Both the position numbers and the translations under genes were made by a program. A DNA stretch of 64,000 nt from Microvirga sp. 3-52 (GTDB lineage: Bacteria; Pseudomonadota; Alphaproteobacteria; Rhizobiales; Beijerinckiaceae). Under the pieces are notes generated by a model. The model saw only the letters and a list, made by a program, of their open reading frames with translations, was not told the origin of the DNA and searched no databases. The DNA is taken from NCBI RefSeq assembly GCF_018383585.1, contig NZ_JAHAMK010000005.1, positions 65,144-129,143 on the forward strand, in the 5' to 3' direction. Numbering within the stretch: position 1 is the stretch's first letter; each line of letters opens with the position of its first letter. Below, one piece after another: positions 51,883 through 63,829 of this stretch.

Positions 51883-53225
51883 AGAACCTCCTTCAAGGCG
51901 GCACAGAGGGCCGCGCGGTCATCGTCGGTGTTCACTTCGGTGGAGGCAACGAGCAGCAGGTTGTCGAGGCCTGCATCGGGCAGGAGGCGCGATACGGGCA
52001 CGCCCGCGAGCACACCCTTTTCGGCGAGACGCTCGACAACTTCGGCCGCAGGCTTCGCGAGCTTCACGGTAAATTCGTTGAAGAACGTCCTGTTGAGCAC
52101 CTCGACGCCCTTCACGGCCGCGAGCCCATCCGCCAGCTTCACCGCATTGGCATGGTTGATGCGGGCAAGCCGCGACAGGCCGGCTTCGCCGAGAAGCGTC
52201 ATGTGAATGGTGAAGGCGAGCGAGCAAAGTCCTGAATTGGTGCAGATATTCGATGTCGCCTTGTCGCGCCGGATATGCTGCTCGCGGGTCGAGAGCGTCA
52301 GCACGAAACCGCGATTGCCATCGGCATCCACCGTCTCGCCGCAGAGACGCCCCGGCATCTGCCGGATGTATTTCGACTGCGTGGCGAAGAGGCCGACATA
52401 AGGCCCGCCGAAATTCAGCGCATTGCCGATCGACTGCCCCTCGCCCACCACGATATCGGCGCCCTGGCTTCCGGGAGATTTCAGCAGGCCGAGCGACACG
52501 GCTTCCGTGAACACCGCGATCAGCAGCGCGCCGTGCTGGTGCGCCTTGTCGGCGATGGCCTTCAGGTCGCGCACATTGCCGAACACATCCGGCGTCTGCA
52601 CGACGACACAGGACGTCTTGTCGTCGATCTGCGAGAGAATGTCCTCGGTGCCGCTCACATCCGGGTTCATGGTCACGACTTCGTCGCTCGCCATGTCGGA
52701 GAGCGTCCTCACCACGTCGGCATAGTGCGGATGCAGGCCGCCCGAGAGAACGGCCTTGCGGCGCTTGGTGACGCGGTGCGCCATGAGCACCGCCTCGCCC
52801 GTGCCGGTGGAGCCGTCGTACATGGAGGCATTCGCCACATCCATGCCGGTGAGCGCGGCGACTTGCGTCTGGAACTCGAAGAGATATTGCAACGTGCCCT
52901 GCGCGATTTCGGGCTGATACGGCGTGTAGCTCGTCAGGAACTCCGAGCGCTGAATCAGGTGATCGACGGTCGCCGGCACATGATGCTTGTAGGCGCCCGC
53001 GCCGACGAAGAACGGCACCGACGAGGCGGAGACGTTCCTGGCGGACATGCGGGAGAGGATGCGCTCCACCTCCAGCTCGCCCTTGCGGCGCGGCAGATCC
53101 ACCGGCTCCTCGAGGAGCAGGTTCTTCGGCACGTCGGCGAACAATTCATCGACATGATTGACACCGATCCGCGCGAGCATCTCGCCGCGGTCGGTGTCGG
53201 ACAAAGGCAAATAGCGCATCGGCAA
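51879..53225 (-). CDS. gcvPA: glycine dehydrogenase (decarboxylating) subunit 1
   Basis: A 448-residue N-terminal half of the P protein, [20 protein letters not shown] onwards, with [20 protein letters not shown] and [20 protein letters not shown]. These are the signatures of the GcvPA family. It forms the alpha2-beta2 enzyme with GcvPB. A 102-bp gap to the OsmC gene upstream carries a dispersed repeat. Confidence 0.96.
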   Translation of the reverse strand: MPMRYLPLSDTDRGEMLARIGVNHVDELFADVPKNLLLEEPVDLPRRKGELEVERILSRMSARNVSASSVPFFVGAGAYKHHVPATVDHLIQRSEFLTSYTPYQPEIAQGTLQYLFEFQTQVAALTGMDVANASMYDGSTGTGEAVLMAHRVTKRRKAVLSGGLHPHYADVVRTLSDMASDEVVTMNPDVSGTEDILSQIDDKTSCVVVQTPDVFGNVRDLKAIADKAHQHGALLIAVFTEAVSLGLLKSPGSQGADIVVGEGQSIGNALNFGGPYVGLFATQSKYIRQMPGRLCGETVDADGNRGFVLTLSTREQHIRRDKATSNICTNSGLCSLAFTIHMTLLGEAGLSRLARINHANAVKLADGLAAVKGVEVLNRTFFNEFTVKLAKPAAEVVERLAEKGVLAGVPVSRLLPDAGLDNLLLVASTEVNTDDDRAALCAALKEVL

Positions 53226-53241
53226 AAAACCTTGGGTGAGT

Positions 53242-53290
53242 TAGAGCATTTTCCGCAAAAACGGATACCGGTTCTGCGTCAGAAAATGCG
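53242..53290. repeat. Hyphomicrobiales dispersed palindrome (gcattttc ... gaaaatgc)
   Basis: agagcattttc at the left and gaaaatgcg at the right, with ggataccggttctgcg between. This matches a widely dispersed intergenic palindrome of rhizobial genomes as I recall it. It lies between gcvPA and osmC and may affect message processing inside the operon. Confidence 0.75.
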
Positions 53291-53327
53291 GCTTTCCATG
53301 AACGGAGTGCGTCGCCATGGAGACGCA

Positions 53328-53804
53328 CTACGGCGAGGGAATGCCCGCCACGACAATCTCCGTGAGCACGGAATTGGCGATGAAGCATTCCTTGTGGGCG
53401 AGGTGATGCATGTCGGCGATCTGCTCCGGTGTCGGAACCTTGTCGCCCGAGAATTCGATGGTCGGGTTCAGGGTGACCCTGGACACGAAGAGCTTCCCGT
53501 TCTCGTTCTTGGTCATGATCCCGAGCGCTTCGTCCTCGTAAGCGTCGACGACGAAGCGCTTCTTGGCGGCGATCGACAGGAAGGTCAGCATGTGACAGCT
53601 CGAGACGGCCGCCACGAAGGCTTCTTCCGGATCGACCGCATCCTCCCGCGAGAGGGGCAACGGCACCACGGAGGGCGACGCGGAGCCTGGCACTTCAATG
53701 CCGCCATCGAAGCTCCAGGTGTGACCGCGGCTGTAGCGGTTGTCGGAGAAGATCTCGTCAGCCAGCCGCATCCAGCGAATCGCCGCCTTGTATTCGTGCG
53801 CCAT
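53328..53804 (-). CDS. OsmC-family protein
   Basis: A 158-residue OsmC/Ohr-like protein: EEAFVAAVSSCHMLTFLSIA carries the resolving/peroxidatic Cys region, and the fold continues with DAYEDEALGIMTKNENGKLF. Only one clear redox Cys is in the usual CxxxL position; a second is in HLAHKECFIANSVL, matching the two-Cys OsmC arrangement. The likely role is organic hydroperoxide reduction. It lies inside the glycine cleavage operon between gcvH and gcvPA, 15 bp from gcvH. Confidence 0.9.
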   Translation of the reverse strand: MAHEYKAAIRWMRLADEIFSDNRYSRGHTWSFDGGIEVPGSASPSVVPLPLSREDAVDPEEAFVAAVSSCHMLTFLSIAAKKRFVVDAYEDEALGIMTKNENGKLFVSRVTLNPTIEFSGDKVPTPEQIADMHHLAHKECFIANSVLTEIVVAGIPSP

Positions 53805-53819
53805 TGCCGTGTTCTCTTC

Positions 53820-54194
53820 CTAGGAGATCGACTTCACGAATTCCTGGTACTGCTCTTCGGTCATGAGGCCGTCGAGCTCGCCTTGGTCCGTGAGGCGGAT
53901 CTTCATGAACCAGCCGCGGCCGGCGGGATCCTCGTTGACCGTGCCGGGAGAGGCTTCGAGATCGCTGTTGACCTCGACCACTTCGCCGGACACCGGAGCA
54001 TAGACTTCGCTCGCGGCCTTCACGCTTTCGACGACGGCGGCTTCGTCACCCTTCGACAGGGTCTTGCCGACGCTCGGCAGCTCCACGAAGACGACATCGC
54101 CGAGTTGGCCCTGGGCGTAGTCGGAGATTCCGACGATGCCGGCATCGCCCTCGATGCGGACGTATTCGTGATCCTTGGTGTAGCGCGTGGTCAT
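53820..54194 (-). CDS. gcvH: glycine cleavage system H protein
   Basis: A 124-residue lipoyl carrier that shuttles the aminomethyl group between P, T and L proteins. The lipoylated residue is Lys59 in [20 protein letters not shown]. Start [20 protein letters not shown]. It follows gcvT by 24 bp. Confidence 0.97.
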   Translation of the reverse strand: MTTRYTKDHEYVRIEGDAGIVGISDYAQGQLGDVVFVELPSVGKTLSKGDEAAVVESVKAASEVYAPVSGEVVEVNSDLEASPGTVNEDPAGRGWFMKIRLTDQGELDGLMTEEQYQEFVKSIS

Positions 54195-54218
54195 GGTGAA
54201 TTCCCTCTTCTTGAAATG

Positions 54219-55367
54219 TCAGCGCTTGTAGCGATGGGGTGCGAACGGCATGGCCGCGACCTTGGCCGGCAGCGGCTTGCCCCGAACGATGAGATGCAGG
54301 TCCGTGCCGGCAGTGGACACGTCCTTCGCGACATAGCCCATGGCGACCGGGCCGTTGACCGTGGGGCCGAAGCCGCCGGACGTCACGATGCCGACTTCGC
54401 GGCCATCCGGAGTCGTGATGATCGTCCCCTCGCGGGCCGGAGCACGGCCTTCGGGCTTGATGCCGACGCGGACACGCGCAGCACCGTCCCTGATCTCACG
54501 CTGGATGCGCTCGGCTCCGGGAAAGCCCCCCTCCTCGCGGCGGCGCTTCTGGATCGACCAGATCAGGCCGGCCTCGATGGGCGACGTCGTGCTGTCGATG
54601 TCATGGCCGTAGAGGCACAGGCCCGCTTCGAGCCGAAGCGAATCCCGCGCGCCGAGGCCGATGGCCTTCACCTCCGGATCCACAAGCAGCGTATTCCAGA
54701 GCTTGGCCGCATCCGCGGCGTGGCAGGAGATCTCGAAACCGTCCTCGCCGGTGTATCCAGAGCGGGAGACGTGGCACCAGGTGCCATCGATCTGCACATC
54801 GGCGGACATCATGAACGGGAGTGCGGCGGCCTCTGGCGCGAGCTTGGCCAGCACGGCTTCGGCGGAAGGCCCCTGCAGCGCCATCAGCCCCAGGCTGTCC
54901 TTCGGGTTCAGGGAAACGCCCTGAGGCAGGCGAGCCTGGATATGGGCGTAATCGGCATCCTTCATGGAGGCGTTCACCACCAGATAGAGCCAGCCTTCGT
55001 GACCGGGAGCGCCGACGCGGGTGACCATGAGGTCGTCGAGAATGCCGCCGTCATCCGCCAGAAGCTGCGAATAGCGCTGCTGGTTGGGCTTCAGGTTCAG
55101 GACGTCGGCGGGAACCAGCACCTCAAGTGCCCGGGCCACGGTCTCGTGGCTCTTGTCCTCTGCGACGAGGAAGGCCTGGCCCATATGGGAGACGTCGAAC
55201 AGTCCCGCATGCTCGCGGGTCCAGTTGTGCTCGGTCAGGATGCCGGTGGGGTACTGCACCGGCATGTCGTAGCCGGCGAAGGGCACCATGCGGGCACTAA
55301 GGGCCACATGTTCCGCGTGGAGCGGGGTTTGCAGGAGCGGCTCGTCGCTATGCGCTGGCTCGGCCAT
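54219..55367 (-). CDS. gcvT: glycine cleavage system T protein (aminomethyltransferase)
   Basis: A 382-residue tetrahydrofolate-dependent aminomethyltransferase. The N-terminal half has VPFAGYDMPVQYPTGILTEH and HAGLFDVSHMGQAFL; the C-terminal half has GYTGEDGFEISCHAADA and LGARDSLRLEAGLCLYGHDI, all canonical. First gene of gcvT-gcvH-osmC-gcvPA-gcvPB; the tandem glycine riboswitch sits in its leader. Confidence 0.97.
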   Translation of the reverse strand: MAEPAHSDEPLLQTPLHAEHVALSARMVPFAGYDMPVQYPTGILTEHNWTREHAGLFDVSHMGQAFLVAEDKSHETVARALEVLVPADVLNLKPNQQRYSQLLADDGGILDDLMVTRVGAPGHEGWLYLVVNASMKDADYAHIQARLPQGVSLNPKDSLGLMALQGPSAEAVLAKLAPEAAALPFMMSADVQIDGTWCHVSRSGYTGEDGFEISCHAADAAKLWNTLLVDPEVKAIGLGARDSLRLEAGLCLYGHDIDSTTSPIEAGLIWSIQKRRREEGGFPGAERIQREIRDGAARVRVGIKPEGRAPAREGTIITTPDGREVGIVTSGGFGPTVNGPVAMGYVAKDVSTAGTDLHLIVRGKPLPAKVAAMPFAPHRYKR

Positions 55368-55419
55368 CGGGTTCCCTCAAAGGTGCGCGTTCCATCGAGC
55401 CTTGCGGCCCGTTGCTGTG

Positions 55420-55610
55420 CGCCCCCTCTGTCCCGAGACCTGAGAGATTTCCCTGGCGCTTTTGCGGCAGGTTACGCCCGTCGGTGGGCGACGCTTTGAA
55501 ACGTCGCCGCTTTCCAGAGTGCCAGCTCCCGCGCGGTCCTTTGGCCTGAGCGTTTCCGGGGCGGTTGCGCCTTCGGCGCCGGACGCTTTCGGTCCGGTCT
55601 CTTCCGCGGG
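55420..55610 (-). promoter_or_regulatory. tandem glycine riboswitch (gcvT leader)
   Basis: On the minus strand, aptamer one runs from about 55610 to 55533 (CGGAAGAGACCGG..., CCGCCCCGGAAACGCTCAGG, CCAAAGGACCGC), and aptamer two from about 55528 to 55420 (CTCTGGAAAGCGG, ACCGACGGGCGTAACC, GCCAGGGAAATCTCTCAGG, TCGGGACAGAGG). Both end with the GGAAA...CTCAGG-type core. The two are separated by a few bases, the usual cooperative arrangement. It turns on gcvT when glycine is abundant. The remainder of the 419-bp gap up to the CNNM gene shows no gene. Confidence 0.92.
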
Positions 55611-55786
55611 GATCATCGGCTGGATTTAAGCTCTGAAGAGGAAATGCACTCCTGTCAACAAAGCAGGCTGCCGCACCGGATATCTCCCCGCATTAATTGA
55701 CGGCAGCCTCCGGACGCTCCATCTTAAGCGCCTCGTCCACAGAAGGGGAGAATGCGGCCTGATCCGGTCGGCAGCTCCACGCATCG

Positions 55787-57091
55787 TTGCTCGAACTGAT
55801 CATCGCTCTCGCTCTCGTCGCCCTCAACGGCGTCTTTGCTCTTTCCGAACTCGCCATCGTCTCCGCCCGCCGGGCCCGCCTCAAGGCCATGGCCGAACAG
55901 GGCCGTTCGGGCGCCACCACGGCCCTGGCCCTCATGGAGGATTCGGGCCGCTTCCTTTCCACGGTCCAGATCGGCATCACCCTCGTGGGCATCCTGGCCG
56001 GCGCCTTCTCGGGCGCGGCGCTCGGCGACCGGCTGACCCAGATCCTGCTGGCCCAGGGCATGCCCGAGGGCGCGGCCGAGCCTCTCGGCTACGGCATCGT
56101 GATCGGCATCATCACCTATCTCTCCATCGTCATCGGCGAGCTGGTGCCGAAGCAGCTCGCCCTGCGCAATCCGGAGGGCATCGCCTGCACCATGGCGCCC
56201 ATGATGCTGGTACTCTCGAAGGCCGCAGCCCCTGCCGTCTGGTTGCTCAACGCCTCCACCAGCCTGATCTTCAGCCTCCTGGGGGCCAAGTCCGACGACT
56301 CGTCGACGGTCACGGAAGAGGAGATCAAGATGCTCGTCGGCGAGGCCGAGAGCGCCGGCGTGATCGAGGAGGAGGAGCGGCGCATGATCTCGGGCGTGCT
56401 GCGCCTCGGAGACCGTACGGTGCGCGGACTCATGACCCCTCGCACGGATGTGGACTGGATCGATCTCGGCGACGACGAGGCGGAGATCCGGGAATTGCTG
56501 ATCGAGACCCCGCATTCCCGCCTGCCCGTCAGCGAGGGGACGCCCGACAACGTGATCGGCGTGGTCCAGTCGCGGGAGCTTCTCGCGGCCATGCTGTCGG
56601 GCCAGCCCTTGGACATCCGCGGCCACGTGCAGCAGGCCCCCGTCATTCCGGATACGCTCTATGCCCTGGATGCGCTTGCCACCCTGCGCGATGCGGAGGT
56701 GCCGATGGCGATCGTCCATGACGAGTACGGGCATTTCGAAGGGGTCGTGACCCCGGCCGACGCCCTGGAAGCCATCGTGGGTGCCTTCCGCTCCGATGGC
56801 GAGGCTCCCGAGCCCGACGCCATCCGGCGGGATGACGGCTCATGGCTGCTCGCGGGCTCCATGCCGGTCGACGAGATGGCCGAGGTCCTGGGCGTCACGC
56901 TGCCCGAGACCCGCAGCTATCACACGGTCGGGGGCCTGGTGATCAGCGAGCTCCAGCATCTGCCCAACACGGGCGAGCATGTGGACACCCTCGGCTGGCG
57001 CTTCGAGGTGATCGACCTGGACGAGCGGCGGATCGACAAGGTCCTGGCCGCTCCCCTCAACCAGAGAGCGGGCGCCGCCGCCCTCTACTGA
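55787..57091 (+). CDS. CNNM/CorC-type (TlyC) membrane protein with CBS pair
   Basis: A 434-residue protein with a DUF21/CNNM membrane domain (first ~190 residues; LIIALALVALNGVFALSELA), two CBS domains at about residues 205-325 (MTPRTDVDWIDLGDDEAEIR; DALATLRDAEVPMAIVHDEY) and a CorC_HlyC C-terminal domain (LAGSMPVDEMAEVLGVTLPE; YHTVGGLVISELQHLPNTGE). Related proteins act in Mg2+/Co2+ efflux or resistance. The start TTG 55787 is used because the frame has a stop at 55760 and no nearer ATG; the ribosome site is weak. Convergent on the next gene with a 2-bp gap. Confidence 0.9.
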   Translation: MLELIIALALVALNGVFALSELAIVSARRARLKAMAEQGRSGATTALALMEDSGRFLSTVQIGITLVGILAGAFSGAALGDRLTQILLAQGMPEGAAEPLGYGIVIGIITYLSIVIGELVPKQLALRNPEGIACTMAPMMLVLSKAAAPAVWLLNASTSLIFSLLGAKSDDSSTVTEEEIKMLVGEAESAGVIEEEERRMISGVLRLGDRTVRGLMTPRTDVDWIDLGDDEAEIRELLIETPHSRLPVSEGTPDNVIGVVQSRELLAAMLSGQPLDIRGHVQQAPVIPDTLYALDALATLRDAEVPMAIVHDEYGHFEGVVTPADALEAIVGAFRSDGEAPEPDAIRRDDGSWLLAGSMPVDEMAEVLGVTLPETRSYHTVGGLVISELQHLPNTGEHVDTLGWRFEVIDLDERRIDKVLAAPLNQRAGAAALY

Positions 57092-57093
57092 GC

Positions 57094-57690
57094 TTAGCCG
57101 CGCCGGCCCGTCGCACGGCCGCCGAGGCCGACCTCGATCTCGAAGCTGTTTGCATAGGCGGCGGGAACCACGATGCCCTCTTCAATCACCGACACGGTCG
57201 TCCGGGACTGGCCGGCCGGAATCGCAGTCGCCACGCGGCGGGACCGGTTGGCGAAGACGGTCGAGCCGTCCTTCACGACGATCTGGATCGGCACGTCGTA
57301 GCGCCCAGACGATCCGCCGACGCCCACAAGCGCCTGCGCCTCGACGCCGACCTTGACCAGGGTCGAGCCATCCGGCTGGCCGATGCATTCGCGGGCCACC
57401 TCGCCCAGGGCCACCTGGCTGCGGACGGCACCGCTCTCTCCGCCACCGCGGACCTGGATCGCGGCGCCGCCGTCGATGACCTCGATGGTCGGGCAGTAGA
57501 CATCCCGGATCTCGGCCGACTGGGCCGGCGCCTGGGTCGTACCTGCGGTGAGCAGCATGTCGCCTAGGCCGAGGCCGCCCTCTCCCGGGGCGCCGCAGCC
57601 CGTCAGGGCCGAGAGGCCGAGCACGGCGAGCGTCCATCCGGCCTTGCGGCCCAATCCATTTCTCATGATCGCCCCCACCTTCTTGTTCAT
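57094..57690 (-). CDS. exported lipoprotein, function unknown
   Basis: A 198-residue protein with a lipoprotein signal peptide (GWTLAVLGLSALTGC; lipobox LTGC, Cys about 32). An alternative start at residue 9 (MRNGLGRKAGW) gives a more normal length of signal. The mature part has IEVIDGGAAIQVRGGGESGA and IQIVVKDGSTVFANRSRRVA, a beta-rich pattern. I recall similar proteins next to ialB in this order but cannot name a function. It follows the ialB gene by 3 bp, so they are one unit. Confidence 0.8.
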   Translation of the reverse strand: MNKKVGAIMRNGLGRKAGWTLAVLGLSALTGCGAPGEGGLGLGDMLLTAGTTQAPAQSAEIRDVYCPTIEVIDGGAAIQVRGGGESGAVRSQVALGEVARECIGQPDGSTLVKVGVEAQALVGVGGSSGRYDVPIQIVVKDGSTVFANRSRRVATAIPAGQSRTTVSVIEEGIVVPAAYANSFEIEVGLGGRATGRRG

Positions 57691-57693
57691 CTC

Positions 57694-58218
57694 TTACGGA
57701 AGGGCATCGAACCCGGCCGCAAATCCGTTCAGGGACACGGGAATGCCGATCCCTTCCTCAGGCGTCTGGAAGACGATGAAGGTGGCCGCCTGACCCGTCT
57801 TCATCTGATTGATCAGGTTGTCCTCCATCACGACCTCGGCCACGCAGCCCGTGGCCAGGCAGCGCACAAAGCCGGCCCGGCCGATATCCGTCTGGTCGAT
57901 CTTGAGGCCCAAGCCTGACGGCAGCAGAATACCAAGAGGCGCGACGACGCGCAGGAGGCGGCTTTTGCCGTCGGCGGTTTTCAACACAATAATGACGAGA
58001 GTGACGTTGGGGCGGTCCTCGGCGACGACGTTCTGCACGAGAGCGCATTGCTCGGCCGTGGCGCCCGCTGGCGTCTCGCAGCGCATCTGCCATTCCCCAT
58101 AGGTGTTCTTCACCATGCCCTGAGCGCCGGCGCCACTGGCCCCGAACAGGGCCGACAGCCCCAGGATTGCCGCCGCACAATGGCGAGCCCACCGCGATCC
58201 GCCCATCGGTTTCTCCAT
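57694..58218 (-). CDS. invasion associated locus B (IalB) family protein
   Basis: A 174-residue exported protein. A signal peptide (HCAAAILGLSALFGASGAGA) leads to the IalB fold: YGEWQMRCETPAGATAEQCA, VTLVIIVLKTADGKSRLLRV, APLGILLPSGLGLKIDQTDI and FVRCLATGCVAEVVMEDNLI. The cysteine pairs are typical. IalB was named for invasion in Bartonella; in free-living relatives the role is unknown. Divergent from coxB across a 300-bp region. Confidence 0.9.
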   Translation of the reverse strand: MEKPMGGSRWARHCAAAILGLSALFGASGAGAQGMVKNTYGEWQMRCETPAGATAEQCALVQNVVAEDRPNVTLVIIVLKTADGKSRLLRVVAPLGILLPSGLGLKIDQTDIGRAGFVRCLATGCVAEVVMEDNLINQMKTGQAATFIVFQTPEEGIGIPVSLNGFAAGFDALP

Positions 58219-58404
58219 TCATTAACCCTGCTGAAAGGGTCGCGGCCGGCCGCCGCTTCGGTCCATCTTTGGCCCGTTGGGACCATGGCAGGGGGCGCGA
58301 TGTCAAGCGAGAGGACCCGTTTGGAGGGCCGAAATGATTTTTGGCGGTTATGACGCACAGTTTGGAACGCTTCTACCGTTGCGCTTGAGCGCGTCCTGTG
58401 ATCT

Positions 58405-58418
58405 TTGACGCAGATCAA
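58405..58418 (+). promoter_or_regulatory. FixK/FNR-type binding site upstream of coxB
   Basis: TTGACGCAGATCAA, that is TTGA-N6-TCAA, a perfect dyad of the FNR/FixK consensus. It lies 102 bp upstream of the coxB start (58520) and 187 bp from the divergent ialB start. Binding would bring the aa3 oxidase under oxygen-responsive control. The match is seen directly; the regulation is inferred. Confidence 0.7.
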
Positions 58419-58519
58419 AGGTGATGGCGCAAGCCGGGCACCGCCTTCCGCACGCCCGCGCCTTCCCCGATGCTTTCATGGCCATGCGCCATCACATCTT
58501 TAGGAGCTTTGGAACGCCG

Positions 58520-61022
<2,503 letters not shown>

Positions 61023-61155
61023 CGCAAGCGAGCCGGGCGGCCCTGCGCCGCCCGCTCCTCTCCAGAGGGCTTGCAATGACAAGCCTTCCGGCGAGGAGCC
61101 GACAATCCGGAGGCCTTTTTGGCCTCGCCCCGGCATTTCGGAAGATCAATCAGCT

Positions 61156-62112
61156 ATGAGCACCATGTCGAACAGTCTGACCGATAACCAAGCAGAGCAA
61201 CTTGCCACGGCAGGCCTCTCGCAGGGTGACGTGTCCGACTTCTTCGCCCTTCTCAAGCCGCGTGTGATGTTTCTCGTCGTGTTCACGGCGCTCGTCGGCA
61301 TGGTCGTGAGTCATCCGGACGTTCATCCGGTCGTGGCTTTCGTATCGCTGCTGATGATCGCCGTCGGCGGCGGCGCGTCCGGTTGCCTGAACATGTGGTG
61401 GGATGCGGATATCGACGCCGTCATGGTCCGCACCCGCAAGCGCCCGATTCCGGCCGGGAAGATCCAGCCGGGCGAGGCTCTGGCTTTCGGCATGACGCTC
61501 GCTGTCGGGTCGGTGATCATCCTGGGACTCGCCAGCAATTGGCTCGCGGCCGGACTGCTCGCCTTCACGATCTTCTTCTACGTGGTCGTCTATTCCATGT
61601 GGCTGAAGCGCTCGACGCCGCAGAACATCGTCATCGGCGGTGCGGCGGGCGCCCTCCCCCCGGTCGTGGCGCAGGCCGCCGTCACCGGTCATATCGCGTG
61701 GGACAGCGTCGTGCTGTTCGCCATCATCTTCATGTGGACCCCGCCCCACTTCTGGGCCCTGGCCCTGGTGAAGTCGGGCGATTACGAGCGCGCCGGCGTT
61801 CCGATGATGCCGAACGTCGCCGGACCCGACTCCACGCGCTTCCAGATCCTGGCCTACACTGTTCTCCTGGCCCCGCTCGGCCTGGCTCCGGTGGCTCTCG
61901 GCTTCGGCGGGCTGGCCTACGCGATCATCGCGCTGATCGGGGGCCTCGCCATGCTGGCGCTCGCCGTGCAGGTCTACCGCCTTCGCCAGGGCGAGCCCGC
62001 CATGCGCGTGGCCCAGCAGCTCTTCGGCTTCTCGATCCTCTATCTCTTCCTGCTCTTCGCGACCCTTCTCGCGGAGCATGGCTTCGGCTTCTTCCGGCCG
62101 GTTTTCGGGTGA
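61156..62112 (+). CDS. ctaB: heme o synthase (protoheme IX farnesyltransferase)
   Basis: A 318-residue UbiA-family membrane enzyme that adds a farnesyl group to heme b. The first aspartate motif is [20 protein letters not shown]; the second is in [14 protein letters not shown]. About nine membrane segments. Start [20 protein letters not shown]. It supplies heme o for CtaA to make heme a for CoxA. 133 bp follow coxA, with a small hairpin gaggcc/ggcctc at 61111-61127 that is not a clear terminator. Confidence 0.96.
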   Translation: MSTMSNSLTDNQAEQLATAGLSQGDVSDFFALLKPRVMFLVVFTALVGMVVSHPDVHPVVAFVSLLMIAVGGGASGCLNMWWDADIDAVMVRTRKRPIPAGKIQPGEALAFGMTLAVGSVIILGLASNWLAAGLLAFTIFFYVVVYSMWLKRSTPQNIVIGGAAGALPPVVAQAAVTGHIAWDSVVLFAIIFMWTPPHFWALALVKSGDYERAGVPMMPNVAGPDSTRFQILAYTVLLAPLGLAPVALGFGGLAYAIIALIGGLAMLALAVQVYRLRQGEPAMRVAQQLFGFSILYLFLLFATLLAEHGFGFFRPVFG

Positions 62113-62116
62113 TCGG

Positions 62117-62278
62117 ATGGTCGGCAACAAAGCTCCCCACGGCCTGACCCCCGCGGAACAGAAGCGCCGTCGCAAGCGTTCGCTTGCTCTGGCGCTCATT
62201 CTCGGTGCCCTCGTGCTGATTTTCTACGTGGTCACGATCGCGAAGCTTGGGCCGGGCGTCATGCAGCGGCCTCTGTGA
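62117..62278 (+). CDS. CoxF-like small membrane protein
   Basis: A 53-residue single-helix protein, MVGNKAPHGLTPAEQKRRRK then SLALALILGALVLIFYVVTI. Its position between ctaB and ctaG, start 5 bp after ctaB, and its pattern match the small CoxF protein of alphaproteobacterial cox clusters. It probably helps oxidase assembly; its exact role is not established. Confidence 0.83.
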   Translation: MVGNKAPHGLTPAEQKRRRKRSLALALILGALVLIFYVVTIAKLGPGVMQRPL

Positions 62279-62288
62279 GATTGAACCG

Positions 62289-62879
62289 ATGACGGAAACC
62301 TCCAACCTTCAACGCAAGATGCACCGCACGGCCTTCGCCTGCGTCGGCATCGCCGTGGGAATGGTCGGCCTCGCCTACGCTTCCGTGCCGCTCTACGATC
62401 TCTTCTGCAAGGTCACCGGCTTCGGCGGCACCCCGATCATCCGCGATGCCAATGGCTCGGTGGTCATGGACCGGACGATCGCCGTGCGCTTCGACTCCAA
62501 TGTCGCGCCCGGCCTGAACTGGCGCTTCGCGCCGGAGAAGCCGGAGGTCAAGGTCAAGCTCGGCGAAACCACGACGGTCACCTACAAGGTCACCAACATC
62601 GGCGACAAGGCGAGCACGGGCATCGCCACCTACAACGTGCAGCCGGATCTCGTCGGCACCTATTTCTCCAAGCTCGAATGCTTCTGCTTCACGGAGCAGA
62701 CCCTGCAGGCGGGCGAGACCCTGGAATCAGCGGTCGTGTTCTACGTCGATCCCCGCCTCGTGCAGGATGCCGACGTGAAGGACCTGACCTCCCTCACCCT
62801 CTCCTACACCTACTTCCCCTCCAAGGGGGGCAAGCCGGTGGCGGAGGTGACATCATCCACCAAACCCATTGCGCAATAA
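62289..62879 (+). CDS. ctaG: cytochrome c oxidase assembly protein CtaG (Cox11 type)
   Basis: A 196-residue membrane-anchored copper chaperone that delivers copper to the CuB site. One N-terminal helix (FACVGIAVGMVGLAYASVPL) then a periplasmic immunoglobulin-like domain; the copper motif is LECFCFTEQTLQAGE (CFCF). VPLYDLFCKVTGFGGTP is canonical. It follows the CoxF-like gene by 10 bp. Confidence 0.96.
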   Translation: MTETSNLQRKMHRTAFACVGIAVGMVGLAYASVPLYDLFCKVTGFGGTPIIRDANGSVVMDRTIAVRFDSNVAPGLNWRFAPEKPEVKVKLGETTTVTYKVTNIGDKASTGIATYNVQPDLVGTYFSKLECFCFTEQTLQAGETLESAVVFYVDPRLVQDADVKDLTSLTLSYTYFPSKGGKPVAEVTSSTKPIAQ

Positions 62880-62947
62880 GGGACGTGACAAGCTGGGCGG
62901 AAACGTCTTAAAGCGAGTTCACTTTCGAGGCACGGAGACGACACGAA

Positions 62948-63805
62948 ATGGCCGAGGCCCACGCCAAGAACCACGACTACCACATTCTTGAACCGAGCCC
63001 GTGGCCGCTCATCGGCGCGGTCAGCGCCTTCCTGATGGCATCCGGGTTCGTGACCTGGTGGAAGGACATCGCCATCGCCGGGATGCATCTCGGTCCCTTC
63101 ATCTTCGGCGCAGGCATCATCGGCGTGCTCTACACCATGCTCAGCTGGTGGACCGACGTGGTGCGCGAGGCCAACAGCGGCTACCACACCCGCGTGGTCC
63201 AGCTTCACCACCGCTACGGCATGATCATGTTCATCGCCTCCGAGGTGATGTTCTTCGCCGCCTGGTTCTGGGCCTATTTCGACGCCGCTCTCTATGCCGG
63301 CGACCCGCAGCTCTATGCCCGTGTCGAGGCTCTCGGCGGTGTCTGGCCGCCCAAGGGCATCGAGACCTTCGATCCGTGGCACCTGCCGCTCCTCAACACC
63401 CTGATCCTGCTCACCTCCGGCACCACCGTCACCTGGGCGCACCACGCGCTGCTGGAGAACGACCGTCAGGGGCTCAAGGCGGGCCTGTGGCTCACGGTGA
63501 TCCTGGGCATGATCTTCACCTGCGTTCAGGCCTACGAGTACAGCCACGCCACCTTCGGCTTCGCCGGCAACATCTACGGCGCCACTTTCTTCATGGCGAC
63601 GGGCTTCCACGGCGCGCACGTGATCATCGGCACGATCTTTCTGGCCGTCTGCCTGCTGCGCGCCTATCGCGGCGACTTTACGCCCAAGCAGCACCTCGGC
63701 TTCGAGTTCGCGGCCTGGTACTGGCATTTCGTCGACGTGGTGTGGCTCTTTCTCTTCGCCGCCATCTACGTCTGGGGCTTCGGCGGACACGCAGCCGGCC
63801 ACTAA
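62948..63805 (+). CDS. coxC: cytochrome c oxidase subunit III
   Basis: A 285-residue seven-helix subunit, [20 protein letters not shown] onwards, with [40 protein letters not shown] and [20 protein letters not shown]. It supports the proton uptake and stability of subunit I. It follows ctaG by 68 bp. A terminator follows. Confidence 0.97.
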   Translation: MAEAHAKNHDYHILEPSPWPLIGAVSAFLMASGFVTWWKDIAIAGMHLGPFIFGAGIIGVLYTMLSWWTDVVREANSGYHTRVVQLHHRYGMIMFIASEVMFFAAWFWAYFDAALYAGDPQLYARVEALGGVWPPKGIETFDPWHLPLLNTLILLTSGTTVTWAHHALLENDRQGLKAGLWLTVILGMIFTCVQAYEYSHATFGFAGNIYGATFFMATGFHGAHVIIGTIFLAVCLLRAYRGDFTPKQHLGFEFAAWYWHFVDVVWLFLFAAIYVWGFGGHAAGH

Positions 63806-63829
63806 GCCGCTCGGTAAGACAAACTCAGC

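Noticed and set aside
52275-55499. A 1074-codon plus-strand frame opposite gcvPA, osmC, gcvH, gcvT and the riboswitch
   Set aside because: It crosses four well-supported genes and a structured RNA, which no real gene would do; it is a high-GC shadow.
61110-61127. Terminator between coxA and ctaB
   Set aside because: The gaggcc/ggcctc stem is only 6 bp with the T-run inside the loop; not a convincing terminator.
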